64,000 nucleotides of DNA from Maylandia zebra. Taxonomy: Eukaryota > Chordata > Actinopteri > Cichliformes > Cichlidae. Below the pieces are notes generated by a model. It searched no databases. It had not been told where the DNA came from and was given only the letters and a program-made list of their open reading frames with translations. The stretch's first letter is position 1; each line of letters begins with the position of its first letter. Positions 13,070-23,415 of the stretch are shown piece by piece. The translations under genes and the position numbers were made by a program. The stretch lies in assembly GCF_041146795.1 (NCBI RefSeq), contig NC_135176.1:12892286-12956285 (forward strand), written 5' to 3'.

Positions 13070-14792
13070 GTCACAGGGTAAAGAAAAAGTTTCTTTTTTT
13101 TTTAACCTTGTTTTTAATAATAAAAAAACGAACATCTGATTATCATTTAACTTCATATAGATAAAGGATGACAGTTAGGTGTGTAATGGTGTGAGCTCAC
13201 AGGTGGCCATTATGACATTCATGGACAGCCTGTTCTTCTTTTTGCCTACTTGATCTATATTATCATGTTACTAACGCTCGTATTTCAAAAACACTTTCAG
13301 GGAATCTCAAAAAATGTCCTTATTTGCTTTTAATTGATGTTTGAGCCAGTCTATTGGAATCTTGTGTCTCAAGATTTCAAGTGGCAGCTGCTATAATGAA
13401 GCAATCTCAGCTGAGTTTTAATGAGTGTTAATTATTGGATCCTGTGGTTTTTGCCTTTGTATTACTATTTATGCTACACCATCCTTTGTCCATGTAAGTT
13501 AAAGGATCATCAAACTGAGAAGGAAAACGCAGTTTGGCAGAGGGCTCATTCACGTACACACCCTGCCACTGTAAATGTATTTGATTTATCATACACAGTT
13601 GCAAAAAAAAAAGACTTTACACTTATTGATCGCTGGTTTTGTGCTACCGAAGGACTTCAAAATGTGCTTCTTTCTGGGGTGGTGGATGGAATTGGCAACG
13701 GATTTGCGCTATAGAGATGAAAACACAGTTTCCTGTCAGTTTTTTGCAGACAATAGGGAAGTGGTTGTGTGAAAATCCCACATAGCTTATGCAATCTTTG
13801 TGAAATGCATTAGAGTGTAAAGTCTGTGTTTTTTCACACAGAATTCAGCTTTATCCCCAAAGCTCCACATGTGCACTCACACAGGATATATGTTTATGTA
13901 GCCGCATAAACTTAACATGTCCCATCATGCCATGTGGTTCGTTTTCAAAATGTAGCCATTGTTAAAGCCTAGTGAAAGCTCCTCTGTGGTATTTTGGGAT
14001 ATTTAATGGATTTACTTATACACTATGTGGTGTTCAGGGTTTGATAGGAAACTCATGATCCCCTTCATCGTTATTCCCAAACCTAAGTGACAGTTTAATA
14101 ACCTTCAGTAGCTGCAGCTGGCATAAGAAAAGTAATTTCACTAGACTCATATATGCTGTATTTGTTTTACAGCATAAATCCAGCAGAAGAAGTCACATGA
14201 AAGCCTTCGCTGTCATACAGGCATTTTATGAAAGTGATTGATGTCACAATTATACAGAAAAAAACTTACATAGATGCTCAAAAATCAATTCATTAACCAT
14301 GAATGAGCGAAACACTTGATTAAAATGACCAGATTGACCTAATATTCTTGCTTGTCTGCTTTGGCATAGAAGAAAAAATGTCAGACTTAATTTAAAAACA
14401 ACAGATATACCAAATTTTGTCCAAATTATGAATAGTCCATTCTAGCTCTTCTTTATGTTTGACTGAGAAGAATCGCTACGTAAGCAGTTATTACACATGA
14501 ACTGAGCACACGCGACAGCTTTCTAATGAATCTGAGCGCTCAAGTTATCCCCCAATTCCACTTGATAACCGTACATTGGCTGAGACTGACACATGACTGT
14601 CAAATTACACGATTCCAATGCCACACAGCCAGTTGAAAATAGTAAGTTAAATCAAAATGTAAGCCATCTTTGTAATTAGTGTATAAAAGAAAACAAAATC
14701 AGTAAATATCTTAGGAAAAGAATCAATTTTGGAGTCCCTAACAGTCCCTTCATGTTTTTATGAGGACAGATCATACACAATATTACAAGGCT

Positions 14793-15080
14793 GTGTGAAT
14801 AAAAAAACAAAGAATGCAATGATTTGCAATTCTCATAAACCCAAATTTTAACTCACATTAGAATATAGGAAAACAAATATCAAGTGTTCAAATGGAGAAA
14901 AGGTACAATTTTAATTAAAATAGCAGCTCATTTCCAAATGAGCTAATGTTTTTCATGAAATAGTAAAAAATCTGATATATTTTCTAAGCCTTACTGTGAA
15001 TAAAATTTGGGTTTATAAGCTTTACAATTTGTTGAATCCTATTTTTATTTACATTATGCATTTTGAACAATTGTGTAGCA
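14793..15080. mobile_element. Tc/mariner-type MITE, degraded
   Basis: The left side reads as a copy of a very common fish MITE end (AATGATTTGCAATTCTCATA). The right side carries the inverted counterpart (TTTGGGTTTATAAGC followed by TTTTTATTTACATTATG). The two halves face each other across roughly 150 bases. No transposase is present. The exact ends and target-site duplication are not clear by eye. Family assignment is from memory of the fish consensus. Confidence 0.6.
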
Positions 15081-15305
15081 CAAAATCATTGGAAACATCA
15101 AAGTGTAAACACTTTTTGCAACTGAGCTGTTATAACTGTATATTATACTATAGTGTATACTATAGTATAGAATAACAGAAACTATAGTACGTGCTGTACT
15201 TTTTCTCATTCGCATAACAGTTAACACAATTCTTATATAAAGTAACACATTACAATGGTATACAAAATATACAGTATACATATATTGATTAATACTATTT
15301 AGCCT

Positions 15306-15308
<3 letters not shown>

Positions 15309-15363
<55 letters not shown>

Positions 15364-15374
15364 ATATATATATT
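15309..15374. repeat. TA microsatellite, 3' flank of the LINE
   Basis: About 30 TA units with one GTG interruption. It abuts the 3' end of the minus-strand R4/Dong LINE copy directly, with no visible LINE 3' UTR between. Confidence 0.9.
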
Positions 15375-18062
15375 GCCTGGTGCCTGGTGTGATAGACCCC
15401 AGCCTCTATGGATCTTGTACTCAGAGCTTGTTCTTGTGCTGCCATGATTAGTGCCTCTGTGCTGTCTTTCAGTCCAGCTTTGTCCAGCCACTGGTAGGAT
15501 TTCTGGATATCAGCCACCTCCTCTATCTGCCGGTGGTACATACCGTGCAGGGGCCTGTCCTTCCATGATGGTTCCTCGTCTCCCTCCTCTTTCTTGGGTT
15601 TCTGCTGCCTGAGGTATTCACTGAGCACTCGGTCAGTTGGGGCCATCTTCCCAATGTATTCTTGGATGTTCGTTGTCTCATCCTGGACTGTGGTGCTGAC
15701 ACTCACCAGTCCCCGGCCCCCTTCCTTCCGTTTAGCGTACAGCCTCAGGGTGCTGGACTTGGGGTGAAACCCTCCATGCATGGTAAGGAGCTTTCTTGTC
15801 TTTATGTCAGTGGCTTCTATCTCCTCCTTTGGCCAGCCTATTACCCCAGCAGGGTACCTGATCATGGGCAGGGCGTACGTGTTGATGGCCCGGATCTTGT
15901 TCTTACCATTCAGCTGACTCCTCAGGACTTGCCTGACCCTCTGCAGGTACTTGGTGGTTGCAGCCTTTCTAGCGGCCTCTTCATGGTTCCCATTTGCCTG
16001 CGGGATCCCCAGGTACTTGTAACTGTCCTCTATGTCTGCAATGTTGCCTTCTGGTAGTTCAATCCCCTCAGTTCTGACTATCTTCCCTCTCTTTGTTACC
16101 ATCCGACTACACTTCTCCAGTCCGAACGACATTCCAATGTCATTGCTGTATAGCCTGGTAGTGTGGATCAGTGAATCGATGTCTCGTTCACTCTTGGCAT
16201 ACAGCTTGATGTCATCCATGTACAGGAGGTGGCTGACAACTGCTCCGTTCCGTAGTCGGTATCCGTAGCCAGTCTTGTTAATGATCTCACTGAGGGGGTT
16301 CAGGCCTATGCAGAACAGCAGTGGGGACAGAGCATCTCCTTGGTAGATCCCGCACTTGATGGTGATTTGTGCTATGGGCTTGGAGTTGGCCTCTAGTGTT
16401 GTACGCCACATCCCCATTGAGTTCCTGATGAAGGCTCTTAGGGTCCCATTGATCTTGTACAATTCTAGGCATTCCAGTATCCAGCTGTGGGGCATTGAGT
16501 CATAGGCCTTCTTGTAATCAATCCAGGCAGTGCACAGGTTGGTCAGTCTGGTCTTGCAGTCTCGGCTGATTGTTCTGTCTACCAGTAGCTGGTGTTTTGC
16601 GCCTCTGGTATTCTTGCCAATTCCTTTCTGTGTCCCGCTCATGTATTGACCCATGTGCCTGTTCATCTTAGCCGAAATGATGCCTGACAGGAGCTTCCAT
16701 GTAGTACTGAGGCAGGTTATTGGTCGGTAGTTGGAGGGGACCGGTCCCTTCTTGGGGTCCTTGGGGATCAGGACCGTCCGGCCTTCAGTTAGCCATTCCG
16801 GGTGTCTCTCGTTAACTAGCAGCTGGTTCATTTGTGCTGCCAGACGCTCGTGGAGTGCCAGTAGGCCTGAACCATGTCGGGCCCTGGTGCTGTCCAACTC
16901 TTCATACTGGAGACCCTTTCTTGGATATCTGCCACTGTGATGGTTACTGGACCCTGTTCAGGGAGGTCGCTGTGGTCTGCCCTCAGATCCTCTAGCCACT
17001 GAGCATTGCCGTTATGGGTTGCATCCTTCTCCCATATGCTCTTCCAGTATTGCTCCGTCTCCAGCCTTGGTGGTGCTGTTCTCTTATTGTTCCCTTGCCA
17101 CTGAGAGTACACCTTTGCTGGTTCTGTGGAGAACAGCTGGTTTATTCTCTCTTGTGTACCTCCTCAAGCGGCTGGCCAAGGCTGTGAGTCTTTGCTTGGC
17201 AGTTTCCAAGGCCTCAGATATGGACAGCTTGCTGTATTTCTTAGGCACCTTATTTGTCGCACCTTTCTGCAACTCCGTTTGTTGGCTAACCTCCCTCCGT
17301 GCTACTTTGATCTTGCCCTCTAGTCTCCTTCTCCATGGAGGGTACTGCCCCTTGTCGCTGTTCAACTTGTAGCCAAGCATCTCACTGATCACTGCTGCCG
17401 TATTGTAGATCAGCTTGTTAGTGTCGGTAATCGTGGTTGTAGGTATTGCCCGTAGTGCTGCATTAACATCATCTAGCAGACCTTCTGAGGGTACTTCACG
17501 TAATCTTGGTAACTGGGGGATCCAGGTTTCAAGCTTGGCCATGATCCTATTTTTCAGGTCAGTTCCTCTCGCACTCAACGATCCTTCTCCTATCGCACTT
17601 GGGGCTATGTACCCAATCTCGGGTGGGGGTGATGATATCTCCCCCCTGACCTGGCGTCCTGACTCCTCCTTGCCGTAGCATTTGTGTTGTACCTCGTCAA
17701 TCTCTAGCTGTGAGAGCAGTCCCTTCTTTCGAATGTTGGAACACTGAGCTACTAGTTGTTTCGCCGTCATTGTGGATGTTGGGTATCGAAGAATCCATAG
17801 GTCCCTCATCCTATTCATGTAGCCCCTTCCGCCAGGGTTACTTGCGTAGTAGCATTCCAACAATGCCCTGTTTTCGTCTCTTGCCCACTGATGCCTTCTT
17901 GTTCCAGTAGCCCACTTTTCGTCAGGGTGCCCTGGTTCCTCAACACCTGACGCGGACCTTGTTGATCCGGGCGACGTCCGAGCCGGCATGCCTTCATATT
18001 TATCTGTCTCGCTCATGTCTGCGGTAGGCTTGCTTAGCATAGGGGGTCTAGCCTTAGGACCC
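15375..18062 (-). mobile_element. R4/Dong-clade LINE, 3'-truncated and frameshifted
   Basis: A non-LTR retrotransposon of the R4/Dong (Rex6-like) clade read on the minus strand. The N-terminal part (18,040 down to 17,084) has a Myb-like block (HQWARDENRALLECYY, then MTAKQLVAQCSNIRKKG). The middle (about 17,112-16,828) has WKSIWEKDATHNGNAQWL and the RT approach WTAPGPDMVQAYW. The reverse transcriptase (about 16,897-15,400) shows NYRPITCLST, AWIDYKKAYDS, GIYQGDALSPLLFC and the catalytic YMDD (LLYMDDIKLYAKS). Pieces lie in different frames, with shifts near 17.09 and 16.87 kb, so the copy is dead. The family's usual C-terminal restriction-like endonuclease and 3' UTR are absent: the frame runs from VYHTRHQ straight into the TA repeat. 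LINE copies normally lose the 5' end, so this is unusual. No flanking target-site duplication could be separated from the TA tracts. Confidence 0.85.
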
Positions 18063-18146
18063 TTACTGGATACAGACGCCCCAGGCAGGAATCGAACTTA
18101 CGATCCTCTGTTCCAAAGGCATGTAGTCTAACCACTACGCTATCCA
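18063..18146 (-). repeat. tRNA-like sequence at the 5' side of the LINE
   Basis: On the minus strand this reads GGATAGCGTAGTGGTTAGAC, then a TTTGG-containing anticodon-like loop, then AGTTCGATTCC. The first block matches the Pol III A box (TRGCNNAGYNGG, one mismatch) and the second matches the B box (GGTTCGANTCC, one mismatch). It lies between the LINE start and a TA tract. It could be a 5' internal promoter captured by the element, a SINE head, or a tRNA pseudogene at the target. It lacks a clean acceptor stem, so a functional tRNA is unlikely. Confidence 0.65.
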
Positions 18147-18151
18147 GCTGC

Positions 18152-18180
18152 TCATATATATATATATATATATATATATA
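18152..18180. repeat. TA microsatellite, 5' flank of the LINE
   Basis: About 14 TA units directly beside the tRNA-like sequence. Together with the tract at 15,309-15,374 it shows that the LINE sits inside, or was resolved at, a TA repeat. Confidence 0.9.
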
Positions 18181-20078
18181 GTATTTTATAAAGTGCCTCA
18201 TTTTTGATTGTAGCTGTTTTTACACAGGTAATCTTATGAAAGGTTGTGAAAATGGGGAAAAAACAACAAGAACAACAAAAAAACCCAAGTGTTATTTCTT
18301 GCCTGAGTCTAAATTGAGCATTTGTTGATCATGAGAGAAAAGGCTGGGAACTTACATTGCTGTCATTCAACCATAATCAAATTGCCTTACTGTGTTTAGA
18401 ATCAGAAACATGTAAAACAATCTCATGCTCTTTTTTGCAGTGCCTAACACTTCAGCCACAATGTAAGCACACACCCTCGCTCGTGTGTTTGGCTTTATCA
18501 AGCTGTGGTTTGGCCAAAAAAGAAAAAAGAAAAGAAAGAAAAGAAAAACCAAAAAGTAAAAAAAAAAATGAAAGGAAAAGCCCACTTTTTCATCTTAGCA
18601 TATTCACACATTGGGATGTGTCCACTTGTGCCCCAACTCTCCTTTTCTTTTTACCCTTGCCCTCCACCAACCAGCCACTTATTCATGCTGGAGACTTTAA
18701 TGTAAACTCATACTTAATCTCTTTTATAATTTAACTTCCCCTGTCTCTACACTGGGAAGAAATTAATGCAGCTGCTTGGTTTGAACCCCCCCCCCAAAAA
18801 AAAGAAAAAAGAAATCACGAGATAAAACAGTATTAACACACGTGTGTATTGTTCAGATATTTTTTGGGGATGTGGATTCAGATCCCAGAAGGTGTGAATA
18901 GTACTACTTCTCTGTCACGCTTTATTTTCTCTCTCAAACTTGAGATCTAAACTATGAAACAGTGCCATTCCTGCTCCTACACATGACTTTCTCATTTATT
19001 CCATTTGTAATCTGCTGCTGTCAGAGCAATTGCCAAAAAGGTCTTAAAAAAAACTCATAGATGTGACTTAAGATAAATCGCTTTTCTTCATCAGCCATTG
19101 GGCGAAAAAAAGAAGAAGAAAAAAACCCGAAAATAGTTGTTAAAATTCAGTCAAAGTTTGTGATAAGCAAGTTTTTTCTGAAGGTTGTGTGATTTATAGT
19201 TAATGACTGCTTGCATACTGTATCCAGTACCATACTGGCAAGTAGAGCCTTTGTGGTGATACTGAATATTGAATAAGGATGTGTTGTTAGCGGATATAAA
19301 AAGAAAGGGTCAACTCTATGTTGTGTTGCAATGCCGCCCGCCCGCAGTAACTACACTCTCCGGGGCTCTGGCTTGCGTTTACAGGGTACAAACAAAGATG
19401 GCTTTCTTGATGTAGTATTTTTGACACTGGTAGATTTTCCCACATTTAGAAACTTTGATTTGTCACTAAGCGTATAATTGTGACACTGCTACGTGCGCGC
19501 TGTTAGACGCGAAGACAAATGCGTGTGTTTTAATCCTGTAGGTAAAAACTTCCACATAGTTTACCGCCCTCCCTCCAGATGTTCCTCACCGACTGACCCA
19601 GCCCTCGACTCACATCTGAAAGGACACAAGTGCCTGGCTGTGAATACTCGTGTTTGGCCGTTAATCAGTTGTCATTGTCAGTGCGTAGAAAAAACAATTA
19701 AAGTCTTCCTCACATTTTTTTCATATTTAGTTCGAGGTGTGCGACCTTTTTTTTTTTTGTAACAGACTTGTCTGTGGTGCCAAAGTTTTATGTGTGAATG
19801 GTGAGCTTCACCCGCACGGTTAAGGACCTCTGTCACCAAGGTAACACAAAGGTTGAATCAGTTTTTTTTTTTTACAAATCAGTCTGTTTTTAATCCTGAG
19901 TGGTAAAAATATTTATATATCGATTCAGCACTGCCCACTACTTCTAGTGTTTTTGGCCAATACCGAGAACTTTAACAAATCCATACAAATACTTTTGACT
20001 TGTTCCACTTTTATAACTTGTGTTACTCTTTTGGTTGTGGTGATCTTTTATAATCTCTTTGTTATTCCTTCACCACAG

Positions 20079-20191
20079 CTCATCTAATTAGGGATTACCG
20101 AGATTCTCTGACTGTACCTCATAATCTCATGTCCGAGCAGACGCAACAGTTGGTGGCAAAGCCCCTCGGAGAGTCTGAGAATGGTTCCTGA
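20079..20191 (+). CDS. Candidate terminal coding exon of the IRS gene
   Basis: A pyrimidine-rich acceptor (TTATTCCTTCACCACAG) ends at 20,078. Joined in phase 1 to the IRS exon-2 donor at 10,833, it continues the frame for 37 residues: AHLIRDYRDSLTVPHNLMSE in the first part, LVAKPLGESENGS at the end, then TGA at 20,189-20,191. The phase match and the open frame are direct observations; that the exon is used is inference. The joined protein would be 1,200 aa, close to IRS1 (1,242) and IRS4 (1,257). AATAAA follows at about 20,202. A much shorter alternative is an acceptor near 12,845 that would end the protein after two residues. Confidence 0.45.
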
Positions 20192-21251
20192 GGAACACGT
20201 AAATAAAAGCTGTAGATTGCGGTAAATATTTGTGTATTCAAAACTACGTCAGCAGCAGTCAGCGGTAACTATTCCTCTCTCATGACACACAGCGGTAGTT
20301 ACGAAATGTTTCTCATCTGCCAATCATCTAAAATCTGCCAAGTATTCTGTTTTGGTGAATTACGGAGACTCGTGTTGTGTCTTCTGGATATTTTATAAGA
20401 ACATGCTGATGAAAAGGAGGCACAGAAATTGCTCAACAGAACTCTAAGTGTGGGAAATGATGCTGTATGTACAATCAGGATAGCGATTATAATTACAATG
20501 GAAAAGTATTGTATGTATTTTAAATCTATTGATACTACTTTGATAATGATGTAAAATGTACAAAGGCTGAACAGGAACTATAGGTATGTAAAGTATACTG
20601 TGTATAGAGGAGTTTGCTCCAGGGGTGGGATGGGCATGGGGTTCATTCTGTTCATGGCGAAATTGTTTAAAACAGAATATTGATGATTCTTGTCTGTGAT
20701 GTAGACAACGTCAATGTTTTTTGTTTTTTTGATAAAAAACAAAGATATATGGGAAAAAAAATCTGAAAAATGTGTCTTTTATTGACTGTGTGTCTGAAGT
20801 TAAATATCAAAATCTGACGAGCTGTTGTGGTCAACTGAGTCTAGACTGAGTTTTAAAGGATAAGACAGTGGACAGAGGGTGTGTGTATTTAATCCTGGGT
20901 GACTCAGTTTAAACAGATGGCATTTTGCCACCAAATAAGTTCATATAGGTAAATAACGAAACTGCAGTGCTTTCTGTTATTTTACTTCTCTAAGAAGAAG
21001 AAGAGGGGGAAATGACTGATGGAACTGCTAATGCACATTAACAGCTAAATATTTCAAAAATCTTAAATATCAGTTCAAAGTTCCTCCATGGAGCCTTTGC
21101 CTTTATGAAAAAATACAACAGAGATAAAGAAAATGTTGATTTCATATTTTTAATTTATACAGGAAATCACACTTAAAGCAAATAATCGTTTGTTGCAGTT
21201 TCTGTCAGAGCTCCACAGGTTGTTAATGTTTGATGTAGAAGCATGAAACAG

Positions 21252-21265
21252 CCAGTAGAGGGCGC
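21252..21265 (+). promoter_or_regulatory. CTCF-like motif
   Basis: CCAGTAGAGGGCGC fits the consensus CCASYAGRKGGCRS at every position. It lies between the IRS gene and slc25a15. Occupancy is not known. Confidence 0.45.
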
Positions 21266-22546
21266 ATGATGATAAGAACTTGAATTGGCCTGCTGTTTTT
21301 TTTACCCAACAGCCGTAAAAGGCAGATGGGGTATTGTCGTCACGCAGCGTGGACACCTAAGTTTGTGAAAGCTATGTGATACCAAGGGTACATCTTCTAA
21401 CAATCTAGGATGAGTTTGAATCTCAGTGACCTCAACCTCAAGGTCAAAGGTCAAGTTCTCTGAAAATCTTTGAACACATAACTCAAAAAGGAAGTCACAC
21501 AGGATTTCCAAAATCTTGTGCAATAACTGCAATAACTTCAGAACAAGGCAAAGCAGGATTTTGAAACTGATGCTATAGCTGTGTATGCTGGTAGGCTGAG
21601 GGATAGCACTGACGGTTGCCAGTATTTTTGTGCTGTTTTGTGGTCAACATAGTGCTGCCACCTTACAGCTTACAGGCCTTCTGTGTGGAGTTTGCATGTT
21701 CTCCTTGTACATGTGTGGACTTCTTTTTACAGCCCCAAAACATACATGTTAGGCTAATTTGTGAATTGAAAATGGCCATGGATGTGAGGTTAATAGCATC
21801 AAGTGCTGTGTGAGAATGTATGGTTAAAATGTGTGACTTATAGTTTAAAATGCTTTGAGTGGTCAGTAAGACTAGGAAAACACATTACATTATATAATTA
21901 TATACATAGGAACCTTTAAATAGCCAAAAATGTAATTCAGCATCATCATGTACAAATCAAATGTGGGATTTAAAAAGTTTCCAGTTTATCAAATTGCACT
22001 TACTGAGCAGTTCTTAGCTTTGAAAATAATCTCTCATCTTCCTCTCCTGTGCTCTTTCTTAGATCATCCTCCATCTCTCAGTGTCGTACATCAACGTTTC
22101 CTTTTCTCTCCCTGGCAAATACACCTGCAGACATTTAGCTAGCAGACGCATTTTATCACAAATGTTTGTCACAAAGTGTTGCTGAGAGCTAAATATACAT
22201 ATTAGTCCATACTCGTCCTGTTTGTCCAGCTGTTTGAAAAAAAGAAAGAAAACAACGCCAGGCTGCAGCATATGACAAATGAGCTAATTCGTTAGTAATA
22301 CTTCATCAGCATTAATCTGCTTATCAGACTTCAATGCTCATCAATTGAAGGTGTGCCGGCCCACTTCAACCCCTGAGCTATAGATGAGGTTTAAACAATA
22401 CAATTCATTGCAAGCTTGTGTTTAATGGAGACTTTGTAATGTTATGCTTGGGGAAGGCTGAGTAACAAGCAAAAGTGCAAAAGTTAGCCTATTCATCGTG
22501 AAATAAAACAAATTCTCTCTTCTGGTTGCTTTTTTGGAAATCGAAT

Positions 22547-22600
22547 TTCCCAGAGGAACCCACCCGAGGGATTAATAAAGTTCTATCTAATCTACTTTGA
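22547..22600 (+). repeat. Fish retroposon 3' tail fragment
   Basis: The segment ends GGGATTAATAAAGTTCTATC followed by a TAATC-type tail, a 3' end shared by fish LINE/SINE families. Only the tail is recognisable. Confidence 0.5.
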
Positions 22601-23324
22601 TACACAGCTATCTTGGGTTATGTAACTTCATTTAAAGGATGCTGTGACCATTTGGGATCTGGTGTGCACAGTGAGAGGAGGTAACTTACCTACTTCATCT
22701 GCATGCTTGTTACTCATAGGCTGTTAAAGCCAGTGTTAAAGTAAATGATATCTTGTCTGAGGACTTTGTATTAACTCGATTTCAAGATCTGACTGCCAGT
22801 GGCTAAGGAAGGACACAAGGCTGCAAATGTGTTGTTTGATGAGAATGGAAAAACCACCACTTGTAGCAGAGTCCATGGAATAATAATCAGTCGTGCTGAT
22901 TTTAAAGATTTTTTTCCCCACAAATATAAAATTCTGTGTATAAAAGTACACCATTCATTTCTTTATATTTTGCTAGGAAAATGGGGCAGCGTTACAATAG
23001 GTACAATAGTTACCAGCGACTTATTGACACATTGAAACACGTGGAAATGCAGTATGAGAGTTTGCACAATTCTATCAAGCTTGCAAGTCAATATTTGGTA
23101 TGGCTGACTGACCGATAGTGACTGATTTTGTGTTATTGTATTTTTCTATCCAGGTATACTTTTCCTTCATTGGCATTGTGTTTGGAGTCATTATTAAGCT
23201 GGAGAATCAAGCTGTTGCTGGTGAGACATTTCCCAGATGGTAGTACTGTTGTACTCCTCTCATGACCTCCTTCATATTGAAATTTTAATTAATCACTCCA
23301 TTGGACATGTTGTCACAGATTTTC

Positions 23325-23326
23325 AG

Positions 23327-23415
<89 letters not shown>
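23325..23415. repeat. TATC tetranucleotide microsatellite
   Basis: About 22 uninterrupted TATC units. Likely polymorphic in length. Confidence 0.97.

Larger units (their letters stand above)
10833..20078 (+). other. Probable long intron or 3' flank of the IRS gene
   Basis: This 9.2-kb stretch runs from the strong donor after the IRS tail to a strong acceptor at 20,077-20,078. It contains a CA-rich microsatellite near 13.02-13.07 kb, a Tc/mariner-type MITE at about 14.79-15.08 kb, an R4/Dong LINE at 15.37-18.15 kb on the minus strand, and A-rich and T-rich tracts near 18.5 and 19.1 kb. I see no other gene. An alternative early acceptor near 12,845 would give only two residues and a stop. Confidence 0.45.

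Noticed and set aside
15054-15491. 145-codon minus-strand frame with an Ile-Tyr run
   Set aside because: A shadow of the TA microsatellite and LINE in the wrong frame; no family match.
18063-18146. Functional tRNA gene
   Set aside because: A and B boxes are present but a clean acceptor stem and a usual anticodon arm are not; it is beside a LINE and reads as a tRNA-derived repeat.
23325-23415. CRISPR-like or satellite array
   Set aside because: It is a plain TATC microsatellite without spacers.
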